Shown here piece after piece: positions 1 to 7,142 of a stretch of DNA of 10,019 nucleotides (positions are counted from its first letter, which is position 1; each line of letters starts with the position of its first letter). Below the pieces are notes generated by a model that saw only the letters and a list, made by a program, of their open reading frames with translations, was not told the DNA's origin and searched no databases. The position numbers were made by a program, and so were the translations under genes. The stretch is from Bacteroidota bacterium (GTDB lineage: Bacteria > Bacteroidota > Bacteroidia > Chitinophagales > Chitinophagaceae), in NCBI GenBank assembly GCA_025361325.1, contig JANYAL010000370.1, forward strand, positions 1 through 10,019, written 5' to 3'.

Positions 1-3000
1 TGATGTTTAATATCCAATCCTGTAACCACTGCTTCTAATCTATTGTCTCCTTTCATCAAGGGCGAGGGAGGTGGCGGAGGAGACAAAGATCTATTTCCCC
101 TGATCACAATCTCATCAAGTGCAAAGATCCCCCTATTATAATCACTCCCCATAAAATTCAATGCATCGTATGATCTGGATGGCAGGGGTATATACTCCCA
201 GGTCCGGTTATTGTATTGCTCCGCATTGACTGCGCTGAATCCCATTTCGCTCCAGGAGGTGGTATTATACAGGTAAGGCCAAATATTGATGCTGCTCCAG
301 TTATGCGGTTTAAACTGGTCCAGGCTCGCATCATACATGCCTGCCAATAGTTCCGCTGACACTTTCTCACATTTGCTACCCAATATCTTCACTTTCCATT
401 TTTCTTTACTTCCAGGCAAAACTTTATCCCGGAAGGTCTCATAACTGATACGGAGATCCTTATTACTCCAGGGTATACTGAAATTTTCATATCCCTTGTA
501 CACCCGGTTGTGCTGCACAAAAGCATAGCTTAGATACATGCCTCCCCGGTCACCTTCATTCACCCGGATGGCTTTCCGTAAAGGCTGTTCTGTGGAAATG
601 GCCGGAAAGCTTAAATCCCTGCTCTTGTCCATCTTATTGATGGTATGCACCATCCAGATATTCTGAAATCCTGTCCTGATGGTATAGCTGATGGTTTCGC
701 CGGGCTCAAAGGAGGTTCTGGTTAAATCAACAGCAATGGCCTCATTGATTTTTTTGCCGGAAGCGGGGTCTGTTAGTTGTATATATTTCTCCGCCCGAAC
801 TTCCTCACCGTATTTGTCTTTGGTAACCGCAATGATCTTATACCAGCCGGCTTCTAGATGCTCACTGCCCATTGCCCACAGCCCTTTTTCATTGGTAGTA
901 TCTGTCCTTTCCATCACTTTATCTCCCAGGGGCCATGCCTGCACCTGGTCCTCATCCTTGTACACATCATAGGGAAAATACCCATAGTACTCATCCCGGC
1001 TCATGGTGAACTGGTCGGGCATATTCCAATAGCGCTCCCGGAAGAACCTGTCGGCCGATTTTACTTTATTGACGGTAATGTTTACCGCAGCCTTCTCAAA
1101 GAGATCATTCAGGTTGGTACTGCTGATCATAAGGTTCTTCAGGCTGTCGGCAACCATTTTATCCGGCAGACCGATGTTTAGCTGCAAGGACTGGTAAGCC
1201 ACAGCTACCATTGTGCTGCCGCTGCGGGTTTCACCATTCAAGTCAGTGATGTCGGCACTGACCGCATAGGTAAAGACGGGCTGACTCTTTTTATCAGCCG
1301 ATTCATCGGGCAATGCCCTGAACCTGATCCTGAACACCCCTTTTGAATCAGTGACAGTTTCGCCATTCGTGATCTCTGTTTCTTCTTGTTTCCCGTATCC
1401 CCCCCTGTAATACCACCAATCCCACCAGATGGGATAACGCATTTTACGCACCACACGGTATTTTACTTTTGCCCCGTCAATATTGTTGCCGGCATAAGCT
1501 TTTGCTGTACCCTCCACCGTTATGGAATCATTAACCCGGTACGTACCCCCGGGCTTTTTTACCTCTGCAAAGAATTTGGGCCGCTTGTACTCCTCCACAC
1601 TGAAATACAGTGCCGCATTGGTAGCGGTATCCAGCAGGCTGAACTGGCCGTTCAGTATCCCTTCCGGCAATTTGAAGGCGCCTTTATAACTGCCATAATC
1701 ATTGGTGTTTACCGTAAGTTCCAGGGAACGTTGGGAATTGGCATCCCGAAGCAGGACCTTGGTGGTAAAGCCGGGCATGGCAGCTGTGCGGGCAGCATTG
1801 GTATCCTTATGTACAACAATCCCTTTAAAATAGACCGTTTGCCCCGGCCGGTATATGGAACGGTCAGTGAACAAAAAGGTTTGGGGCTTCAGGTCGGGCT
1901 CATAACTGTCGTAAGTGCTGCTATAATTGCTTTCATCAAGGAATAATTCATCAGCTCCGTTCATGAACTGCAATAGAAAATTCCGGTAACTGTTCACTTG
2001 TTTCAGGGTAAAGGAACCATTTTTGTCTGTTGTATACTTTTCTTCCCTGATCTCCGCATAGCTGCTCGTGTTATAATTGTATTTGGATTCCCATACCTGA
2101 ACCTGCGTATTGGGCAGGGGCTGCCCGTTATCGCGGTTGAGTACATAATATTCGTGATTATTATTCTGTATATAGCTGATGTTGCTGATACAGGTAACCG
2201 ATTTGGCAATAATATTCCGGGTAATGGAGAAGTTTTCATCCATACTTGCCAGGATGATGTATAAGCCATTTGGCAGTCCATCCATTTTTATCTCAGTGGC
2301 GTGAGCCTGGAAGTCCTGCAGGTCGGGCAGGGATACAGTCCAGCTTTTCAGTGGTGTCAATTCCGTTAAACCCTTCCAGCGTTTATCATAATCCCGCCTG
2401 TCAATTTTTATCAATTCTTCCCTGGTTGTTCTCACCAGGCGCAGATACAGGGTCTTCATGTTCTTATAAGTGACCAGCGCACGGAACGGCTGACCGGGAA
2501 TATTCACTTTTTCGGTCTCCATGCCTAGTGTGGGTTGTTTGATTTGCCCGATGGCATTATGGGCATTGATCCCCGCTTCTGTGTTGGGGAAACTTGCTTC
2601 CACCGATTCAAAAAGTTCCTTTGCCCTTTTTATCTCATACTGGTTCACTGAATGGGTGAAGGGTTTATAATCACCGCCGCGGCTGAGATAGATAGAACCC
2701 CTCAGGAACATAGCCTGCGCAGTAGCAGGACTGTTATGGTATGTATCCTCTATATGCCTGAGGGCGGCCTCATATAATTTTTCCTTGTCTTCCATGACCC
2801 CGTAGGTATTCACGAAATTCAGGCGTATGATATCGGCATCTATGAGCGCATCGGGATTGGCGTCATCGCGGTGAAAATTCAGAATATCCTGGAATAATAA
2901 CAGGGCAGTATGCTGCAGGGATGCGGTGTCCTGTGTTTTAAAGGAGACCTTGACAAAACCCGTTGCAGGTGCAAAAGCAGCAGGGTCGCTGATCCTGAAC

Positions 3001-3650
3001 TGGTAGGATGGCCTGGTTAGTCCCGACTCATCACTCATAAAAAAAACCAGGGCCCGGTGGGTGAGGAAATCATAAAGTGTTGGCCGGAGTTGCCGGGTTT
3101 TCTCTCCTTTGATGAGGATGGGGTCAAAATTATCCAGTAAGGTGGTCTTCAGTTTCTGTTCGCCCAACAGGGAGGCTTTATACAGGGTGGTAATGACAGC
3201 AAATATTTTATCGATGCTCCAGGTGGTGATATCCCTGCTCTTCTCCGTTGCCAGTTTAGTGCGGTCATTGAATTTCCAGCGGTTGTTTTGCAGGTACTGC
3301 CAGAACAGTTCGGCCTGCATACTCTGGAGAATATTTTTAGCGGGCGTTTTTGCTTTTTCGATCAGCGTGTCTATGAAAAAGATATTGTTCTCATGACTGT
3401 CCTCTTCCACCAGGTTTCTGTATTTTACCTGGTACATGCAGCTTTTAATCTGCTGGGCATCATTGTGGTCCTTTTCAGCCATGCTATATATGTTCAGCAC
3501 TTCCGTCAATGCGCTTTTAGTTAGTCCCTTGTTTTCCAGGGCTTCCACTTTTTTCCAGTTCTTTTCGTAGGGGTCTTTCTGTTGTGCCATAAGCGATAAC
3601 GAGGTGCAGCTACATATTAAAAAAGCTGCCCAAAATTTCTTTGTTGACAT
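1..3650 (-). CDS. Alpha-2-macroglobulin family protein (MG2 domain), N-terminal 1216 residues, C-terminus off the window
   Basis: This is a secreted or periplasmic envelope protein of the bacterial alpha-2-macroglobulin (A2M) family; relatives are thought to trap proteases or act in the envelope. The frame is open from the ATG at 3650 to the left edge. Residues 1-22 form a signal peptide (MSTKK, hydrophobic core, ending SLSLMA before QQKDP). Residues about 23-370 are a mainly helical N-terminal extension. Macroglobulin-like beta domains follow from about 375. The MG2 hallmark FTDRSIYRPGQTVYFKG is at 594-610, and the next domain opens with EEYKRPKF near 680. An aromatic patch (WWDWWYYRGGYG) is at 742-753. 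AELLAGMYDASLDQF near 1100 resembles the 'VDE/YDASL' segment of the family. At 1178-1187 LDEIVIRGNR, followed by five prolines (1191-1195), resembles the start of a TonB-receptor plug. The A2M and any thioester domain would be beyond the edge. Residue C15 (ICSC) makes a lipoprotein signal a less likely alternative. The family call is confident; the physiological role is not shown. Confidence 0.9.
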   Translation of the reverse strand, partial: MSTKKFWAAFLICSCTSLSLMAQQKDPYEKNWKKVEALENKGLTKSALTEVLNIYSMAEKDHNDAQQIKSCMYQVKYRNLVEEDSHENNIFFIDTLIEKAKTPAKNILQSMQAELFWQYLQNNRWKFNDRTKLATEKSRDITTWSIDKIFAVITTLYKASLLGEQKLKTTLLDNFDPILIKGEKTRQLRPTLYDFLTHRALVFFMSDESGLTRPSYQFRISDPAAFAPATGFVKVSFKTQDTASLQHTALLLFQDILNFHRDDANPDALIDADIIRLNFVNTYGVMEDKEKLYEAALRHIEDTYHNSPATAQAMFLRGSIYLSRGGDYKPFTHSVNQYEIKRAKELFESVEASFPNTEAGINAHNAIGQIKQPTLGMETEKVNIPGQPFRALVTYKNMKTLYLRLVRTTREELIKIDRRDYDKRWKGLTELTPLKSWTVSLPDLQDFQAHATEIKMDGLPNGLYIILASMDENFSITRNIIAKSVTCISNISYIQNNNHEYYVLNRDNGQPLPNTQVQVWESKYNYNTSSYAEIREEKYTTDKNGSFTLKQVNSYRNFLLQFMNGADELFLDESNYSSTYDSYEPDLKPQTFLFTDRSIYRPGQTVYFKGIVVHKDTNAARTAAMPGFTTKVLLRDANSQRSLELTVNTNDYGSYKGAFKLPEGILNGQFSLLDTATNAALYFSVEEYKRPKFFAEVKKPGGTYRVNDSITVEGTAKAYAGNNIDGAKVKYRVVRKMRYPIWWDWWYYRGGYGKQEETEITNGETVTDSKGVFRIRFRALPDESADKKSQPVFTYAVSADITDLNGETRSGSTMVAVAYQSLQLNIGLPDKMVADSLKNLMISSTNLNDLFEKAAVNITVNKVKSADRFFRERYWNMPDQFTMSRDEYYGYFPYDVYKDEDQVQAWPLGDKVMERTDTTNEKGLWAMGSEHLEAGWYKIIAVTKDKYGEEVRAEKYIQLTDPASGKKINEAIAVDLTRTSFEPGETISYTIRTGFQNIWMVHTINKMDKSRDLSFPAISTEQPLRKAIRVNEGDRGGMYLSYAFVQHNRVYKGYENFSIPWSNKDLRISYETFRDKVLPGSKEKWKVKILGSKCEKVSAELLAGMYDASLDQFKPHNWSSINIWPYLYNTTSWSEMGFSAVNAEQYNNRTWEYIPLPSRSYDALNFMGSDYNRGIFALDEIVIRGNRSLSPPPPPSPLMKGDNRLEAVVTGLDIKH

Positions 3651-3732
3651 AAGAACCGTTTTAGTTACAAGATACAATTTGTAAAGGGATGCCGCCAGGG
3701 CAGAATTTGCACAATTTATGACCCCAGGGCCT

Positions 3733-3763
3733 GTTAAATTATTTTAACGCTTTTTAAACTTTG
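3733..3763 (+). promoter_or_regulatory. Palindrome followed by a promoter-like TAAACTTTG
   Basis: A 16-bp dyad GTTAAATTATTTTAAC (6-bp perfect arms, 4-bp centre, 3733-3748) is followed seven bases later by TAAACTTTG (3755-3763). The latter resembles the Bacteroidetes -7 element TAnnTTTG but has three instead of two bases between TA and TTTG. No good TTTG -33 element is seen at the usual distance. If functional it would fire rightward, away from the A2M gene, towards the terminator at 3910-3939. The palindrome could instead be an operator for the A2M gene on the other strand. Both readings are tentative. Confidence 0.25.
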
Positions 3764-3909
3764 TACAGCAGGCATGGTCAAAAAAGGGTATCTATTCATC
3801 TTTTCCAGCTCAACTTTTCAGGCTATTGTTTTCCAGCATTCCTATGCCGGATCTGCTCCAAGCGGGCAGGCTCATAACCCGTTTTTAATCCCCGTTACCA
3901 ATATATATG

Positions 3910-3939
3910 AAAAACCCCCTGTTTTGGACAGGGCTTTTT
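3910..3939. terminator. Bidirectional intrinsic terminator-like hairpin without an obvious parent gene
   Basis: CCCTG (3917-3921) and CAGGG (3929-3933) form a 5-bp stem with a 7-base loop. An A5 tract lies on the left (3910-3914) and a T5 tract on the right (3935-3939), so either strand would give a stem followed by U residues. No recognised gene ends here: sucD already has its own terminator about 480 bp away, and the A2M gene starts on the far side. It may end an unannotated short transcript or insulate the A2M promoter from read-through. Confidence 0.5.
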
Positions 3940-4084
3940 ATGACTACTGATGAACTCTTTTTATTCAAAGTGAAAATGAAGTGCATTCAGGTACTTGTGT
4001 CAAGTCATTTGAAAATATACGGTGTAAAGCTGACCTGATCTTCTAAAGTCATATTACAATTATTAAACATTTTGATTATACTTT

Positions 4085-4145
4085 AGGCCTGGGGGCGCCG
4101 GTCCGGGTCTTTTTTTATACCAGAGACTTGAGAAAAGCAACCCGG
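4085..4145 (+). other. GC-rich block with T-tract inside a CCGGGT/ACCCGG inverted repeat
   Basis: In an otherwise AT-rich stretch, a strongly GC-rich block (about 4085-4109) is followed by seven to eight T residues ending near 4116, which resembles a terminator tail. I could not find a clean stem directly before the T-tract: GGCC/GGTC with a 10-base loop is the best, and it is weak. CCGGGT (4103-4108) is matched by ACCCGG (4140-4145), 31 bases apart, with the T-tract and an AAAA run also able to pair. It is recorded as a structured element of unknown role. Confidence 0.3.
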
Positions 4146-4215
4146 ATACATGAAAAAATGGCAGGCAATTTATCAATGAAATCGCTCAAAAAGGGTGAAA
4201 TCATGTAGCGACCCT

Positions 4216-4287
4216 TCCCACATCTTTCCCACATCTAACCCACATCATCCCACATAAAATGTGGTGAGCTGTGCGTAGTTTGTGGGA
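4216..4287. repeat. Array of short CCCACAT repeats at helical-turn spacing, four direct and two inverted
   Basis: CCCACAT occurs exactly at 4217-4223, 4228-4234, 4239-4245 and 4249-4255, so the spacing is 11, 11 and 10 bp, about one DNA turn each. The flanks are mostly T before and C after (consensus TCCCACATC). An inverted copy ATGTGG begins at 4259, making a perfect CCACAT-AAA-ATGTGG dyad with the fourth copy. A near-inverted copy TGTGGGA lies at 4281-4287, about two turns further on. The phasing suggests repeated binding sites for one protein on one face of the helix. It does not match DnaA boxes that I know (TTATCCACA), and no spacers or CRISPR features are present. The target protein and regulated gene are unknown. 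Confidence 0.7.
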
Positions 4288-4411
4288 TAGCTGTTGGTAG
4301 TATGGTAACCTGCCATAATTTCCTATTGAACCAGGTTCCTTTAAAAATACTGGTCACCGGCCATTTTGTATGGCATGATCATTTACCAGGTCATTCTTGG
4401 ATCTTGCAATT

Positions 4412-4434
4412 AAAAAACCCCGCTCAGGGCGGGG
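4412..4434 (-). terminator. Rho-independent terminator of sucD
   Basis: A perfect 6-bp GC stem (CCCCGC 4418-4423 with GCGGGG 4429-4434) has a 5-base loop. On the minus strand six T residues follow (A-tract 4412-4417 on the plus strand). It lies 25 bp after the sucD stop codon, which is the expected place for the end of this transcript. Confidence 0.9.
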
Positions 4435-4459
4435 TGCAACGAAATAAGGGAAATGAAGA

Positions 4460-5335
4460 TTATTGATTCAAAACCTGGGCCATCCGCTTGCCAATATCAG
4501 CCGGACTGGCCACTACATGGATACCGCATTCGGTCATGATCTTCATTTTGGCTGCAGCGGTATCATCAGCACCTCCAACAATGGCTCCTGCATGTCCCAT
4601 CCGCCTGCCGGGGGGAGCTGTCTGCCCGGCGATGAACCCCACCACCGGTTTCTTATTCCCTGTAGATTTAATATAATTGGCTGCGTCGGCTTCCATGCTT
4701 CCCCCGATTTCCCCGATCATTACAATGGCTTCGGTATCTGCATCATTCATGAATAATTCTATAGCTTCTTTGGTGGTGGTACCAATGATAGGGTCGCCGC
4801 CAATGCCGATGGCGGTAGAGATACCCAATCCGGCTTTAACGATCTGGTCGGCCGCTTCATAGGTAAGCGTACCGCTCTTTGATACGATGCCGATCTTTCC
4901 GGTCTTGAAGATGAACCCCGGCATGATGCCCACTTTGCATTCATCCGCGGTAATAACCCCCGGGCAATTGGGGCCAATGAGTCTCGTTGATGTACTCTTC
5001 AAAAAGTTCTTCACCCGTATCATGTCCTGCACCGGTATTCCTTCCGTGATGCAAACCACGAGCGCAATTCCCGTATCGGCAGCTTCCATAATGGCGTCGG
5101 CAGCAAAGGCCGGAGGCACAAAAATGATGCTTACGTTGGCACCGGTAGCTTGTACGGCATCTGCAACCGTGTTGAACACAGGCTTATCCAGGTGGCTGGA
5201 GCCGCCCTTACCCGGGGTAACCCCGCCAACAACCCGGGATCCGTATTCGATCATTTGCGTGGCATGAAAAGTGCCTTCCGTACCGGTGAAGCCCTGTACG
5301 ATTATTTTGGAATCTTTATTGACTAAAACAGACAT
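4460..5335 (-). CDS. sucD: Succinyl-CoA synthetase (ADP/GDP-forming), alpha subunit
   Basis: The alpha subunit of the TCA-cycle enzyme interconverts succinyl-CoA plus NDP and phosphate with succinate, CoA and NTP; it binds CoA and carries the phosphohistidine. The protein has 291 residues, the usual family length. The N-terminal CoA-binding Rossmann fold opens with [13 protein letters not shown] (residues 13-25). GPNCPGVI is at 121-128, [16 protein letters not shown] at 146-161 and GEIGG at 208-212. The phosphorylated histidine is H248 in [13 protein letters not shown] (243-255). I chose the ATG at 5335 ([10 protein letters not shown]). A longer frame using TTG at 5359 would start inside the promoter element at 5357-5364. 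The partner sucC is not in the window, so the subunits are encoded apart here unless sucC lies just outside. A strong terminator follows 25 bp downstream, so the gene is probably monocistronic from its own promoter, although read-through from mlaF is possible. Confidence 0.97.
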   Translation of the reverse strand: MSVLVNKDSKIIVQGFTGTEGTFHATQMIEYGSRVVGGVTPGKGGSSHLDKPVFNTVADAVQATGANVSIIFVPPAFAADAIMEAADTGIALVVCITEGIPVQDMIRVKNFLKSTSTRLIGPNCPGVITADECKVGIMPGFIFKTGKIGIVSKSGTLTYEAADQIVKAGLGISTAIGIGGDPIIGTTTKEAIELFMNDADTEAIVMIGEIGGSMEADAANYIKSTGNKKPVVGFIAGQTAPPGRRMGHAGAIVGGADDTAAAKMKIMTECGIHVVASPADIGKRMAQVLNQ

Positions 5336-5356
5336 GTGTTGATTTAGATTTGGTCG

Positions 5357-5364
5357 CAAAAGTA
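5357..5364 (-). promoter_or_regulatory. Bacteroidetes -7 promoter element for sucD
   Basis: On the minus strand this reads TACTTTTG, an exact match to TAnnTTTG, ending 21 bp before the sucD ATG at 5335. A TTTG further upstream (minus strand, near 5391-5394) is about 27 bp from it, longer than the usual 19-23 bp, so the -33 box is uncertain. The element fixes the start codon, because an upstream TTG start would lie within it. Confidence 0.6.
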
Positions 5365-5431
5365 AGGAAAATGGTTGGATATGTTTATGTGCAAATCCTT
5401 ATAACTGCAGTTCAGCACATTGGTGCATCTG

Positions 5432-6241
5432 CTACTTCATCAACTCATCCATATCCCTGTTCTGGTCGATCTTGCCCCTGGCTTCGAGCATCCGCATGTC
5501 TTTAGCGTCCTGCAGGAATTCAGATGCGAATATGAAGGCATTCAGCTTTTCATTTTTGGAATAAATGATCTCCTTGTTGTTACCACTCCATTCTTTTTTA
5601 CCGTTATACAGGTATATGATGTTCTCGCCGATCTCCATCACACTGTTCATGTCGTGGGTGTTGATGACGGTCGTCATGTTGAATTCCTTGGTGATATCGT
5701 AAATGAGTTTGTCGATGACCATGGAGGTCTGGGGGTCCAGCCCGGAGTTGGGTTCATCGCAGAAGAGGTATTTGGGGTTAAGTACGATGGCCCTGGCAAT
5801 TCCTACTCTTTTTTTCATACCACCGCTCAGTTCAGCCGGGTATTTGGGGTTCACATCCTTCAGGTTCACCCGTTCCAGCACTTCGTTCACACGTTTTAAT
5901 TTTTCGGCGAAATTCTTTTTGGTGAACATGTCCAGCGGGAACATCACGTTCTGTTGCACCGTCATGCTATCAAAAAGGGCCGACCCCTGGAAGAGCATGC
6001 CTATTTGCTGACGCAGTTCTTTCCGTTGATCTTCCTCCATGCCTGTGAAACTTTGGTCGTCGTAAACGATCTCACCGCTGTTGGGTTCCAGCAGCCCAAC
6101 CAGGCATTTCTGCAATACCGTTTTACCGCTGCCGCTGGTGCCAATGATGAGGTTGCACAGGCCTGTCTGCATGACGTGGCTAACGTCGTTGAGGACGATC
6201 TTTTCGTCAAAACTTTTGATGATATGTTTGAATTCGATCAT
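5432..6241 (-). CDS. mlaF: MlaF-type ABC transporter ATP-binding protein (MCE lipid transport)
   Basis: This is the cytoplasmic ATPase that powers an inner-membrane MlaE-type permease moving phospholipids between the membranes. The protein has 269 residues. It shows Walker A GTSGSGKT (34-41), Q-loop Q85 in MLFQGSALFDSMTV, signature LSGGMKKR (138-145), Walker B YLFCDEP with D162/E163, D-loop SGLDP (166-170) and the H-loop histidine H196 in NTHDM. The FQGSALFDSMTV segment and the DEPNSGLDP wording fit the MlaF branch rather than generic importers. A C-terminal extension (about 235-269) ends in charged residues (RGKIDQNRDMDELMK). In E. coli such an extension contacts the partner protomer and MlaB, but no mlaB is seen here. 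It lies 127 bp after mlaE, on the same strand, without a promoter or terminator I could recognise between them. The start at 6241 gives the expected MIEFKHIIKSF beginning. No Shine-Dalgarno is visible. Confidence 0.93.
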   Translation of the reverse strand: MIEFKHIIKSFDEKIVLNDVSHVMQTGLCNLIIGTSGSGKTVLQKCLVGLLEPNSGEIVYDDQSFTGMEEDQRKELRQQIGMLFQGSALFDSMTVQQNVMFPLDMFTKKNFAEKLKRVNEVLERVNLKDVNPKYPAELSGGMKKRVGIARAIVLNPKYLFCDEPNSGLDPQTSMVIDKLIYDITKEFNMTTVINTHDMNSVMEIGENIIYLYNGKKEWSGNNKEIIYSKNEKLNAFIFASEFLQDAKDMRMLEARGKIDQNRDMDELMK

Positions 6242-6368
6242 AGAAAGCCACAGTTATTAATGCTGAGATATTTATTGTTCTACTTTTATTTGCAGAGCTA
6301 TGGTAAGTCTAACATGAAATACAACAAGGGGTATTGCGGCAACCTGCTTCTCCCTTGCAGCTTGTCTT

Positions 6369-7106
6369 TTATAGAAGCATTGCCGCCAATATATAATCCG
6401 CAAACAAAATCATGATACAGCTCACTACCACACTCTTGGTACTGCTTCTTCCGATCTCGAGTGCACCTCCTTTCACATAATAGCCATAATAGGCTGGTAT
6501 GCTGCTGATAATGAAGGCAAAGGTATATGACTTGTACAGTGCGAAAATAACATTATAGGGCAGGAAGTTCTCGAGCAGGCCGGTATCGTAGGTATCGGTA
6601 GACAGGATGTTTGACAAAGAACCGGCCAGCCGTCCTCCCCAGATGCCCAGTCCCATGGACAGTACCACCAGCATGGGTATGGTAACCAGTGTAGCAGCGA
6701 TCTTGGGCAAGATGAGGTAAGCCTTGGTGTTAATGCCCATGATCTCCAGCGCATCGATCTGTTCACTCACCCGCATATTGCCCAGTTCGCTCGCGATCTT
6801 GCTGCCCACCACCCCGGCAAGTACGATACAGACAACCGTGGGTGCGAATTCCAGTATAACGGTGTCGCGTACAATTTGTGCGATGGTGGATTTTGGGATG
6901 AGCGGACTAACCAGCTGGTAGGCTGTTTGTACAGCACTCACGGCACCCATGAAGACAGAGATGATCATAACGATACCCAGTGAGCCGATGCCGATTTCCA
7001 CGCACTGGTGCATGAACTCCTTCCAGTACATCCGCATGTTCTCAGGCCTGGTCATCATGCCCCTGATCATGAGCAGGTAACGGCCGAAGTGGGTGAAAAA
7101 ACTCAT
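6369..7106 (-). CDS. mlaE: MlaE family ABC transporter permease (MCE lipid transport)
   Basis: This is the integral inner-membrane permease of an MCE/Mla lipid transporter, with 245 residues, the usual length. An amphipathic N-terminal segment (1-35) is followed by about five hydrophobic segments: 41-66, 83-106, 129-160, 184-211 and 223-245. The family-defining cytoplasmic motif ELGNMRVSEQIDALEIMGI (107-125) is well preserved, preceded by EFAPTVVCIVLAGVVGSKIA. It starts at ATG 7106, 36 bp after the maeB stop. Neither a terminator nor a -7 element is evident in that gap, so transcription with maeB is plausible. mlaF follows. The MCE-domain protein (MlaD) that normally completes the complex is not in the window. 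Whether the transport direction is retrograde or anterograde cannot be told from sequence. Confidence 0.93.
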   Translation of the reverse strand: MSFFTHFGRYLLMIRGMMTRPENMRMYWKEFMHQCVEIGIGSLGIVMIISVFMGAVSAVQTAYQLVSPLIPKSTIAQIVRDTVILEFAPTVVCIVLAGVVGSKIASELGNMRVSEQIDALEIMGINTKAYLILPKIAATLVTIPMLVVLSMGLGIWGGRLAGSLSNILSTDTYDTGLLENFLPYNVIFALYKSYTFAFIISSIPAYYGYYVKGGALEIGRSSTKSVVVSCIMILFADYILAAMLL

Positions 7107-7142
7107 GCTGTGTTTTGGTTTAAGTACTAATAATACTACATT

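Larger units (their letters stand above)
3651..4459. other. Intergenic region of about 800 bp between sucD and the A2M gene, no convincing gene
   Basis: No ORF on either strand has recognisable protein character. The longest candidate I found is a 58-codon plus-strand frame (3774-3950) that runs through a terminator hairpin. The region is nevertheless structured. It holds a palindrome (GTTAAATTATTTTAAC, 3733-3748) and a bidirectional terminator-like hairpin (3910-3939). A GC-rich block followed by a T-tract lies at 4085-4116. An array of CCCACAT repeats occupies 4216-4287. Small dyads follow: TATGG/CCATA at about 4300-4316, GAACCAGGTTC at 4328-4338, and GCCAT/ATGGC near 4360-4374. The sucD terminator is at 4412-4434. 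The minus-strand promoter of the A2M gene should lie just above 3650, but I could not identify a good TAnnTTTG element there. Confidence 0.75.

Noticed and set aside
1386..1946. Plus-strand open frame of 186 codons, and others across 691-2473 and 3109-3524
   Set aside because: These are antisense shadows of the A2M gene, which is open over its full 1216 codons on the minus strand and has a signal peptide and MG2 motif.
3869..3881. GGCTCATAACCCG, identical to part of the initiator tRNA anticodon arm
   Set aside because: No D-arm, T-arm or acceptor stem can be built around it, and a 13-base match to some tRNA is expected by chance in a window of this size.
3774..3950. Plus-strand frame of 58 codons starting MVKKGYLFIF
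   Set aside because: Its last codons run through the terminator-like hairpin at 3910-3939. It has no recognisable motif, and its start has no ribosome-binding signal. Kept only as part of the possible transcript finding.
4216..4287. CRISPR array or DnaA-box cluster
   Set aside because: Repeats are only 7-9 bp with 3-4 bp between them and no spacers. CCCACAT does not match the DnaA box TTATCCACA, and no replication gene is nearby.
5407..5432. Hairpin just after the mlaF stop (GCAC/GTGC with outer GCAG/CTGC)
   Set aside because: It has two 4-bp stems separated by an internal loop and no T-tract after them on the minus strand, so it does not qualify as an intrinsic terminator.
5420..6415. Plus-strand frames of about 150-160 codons opposite mlaF
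   Set aside because: The minus strand encodes a complete ATPase with all ABC motifs. The plus-strand frames are shadows.
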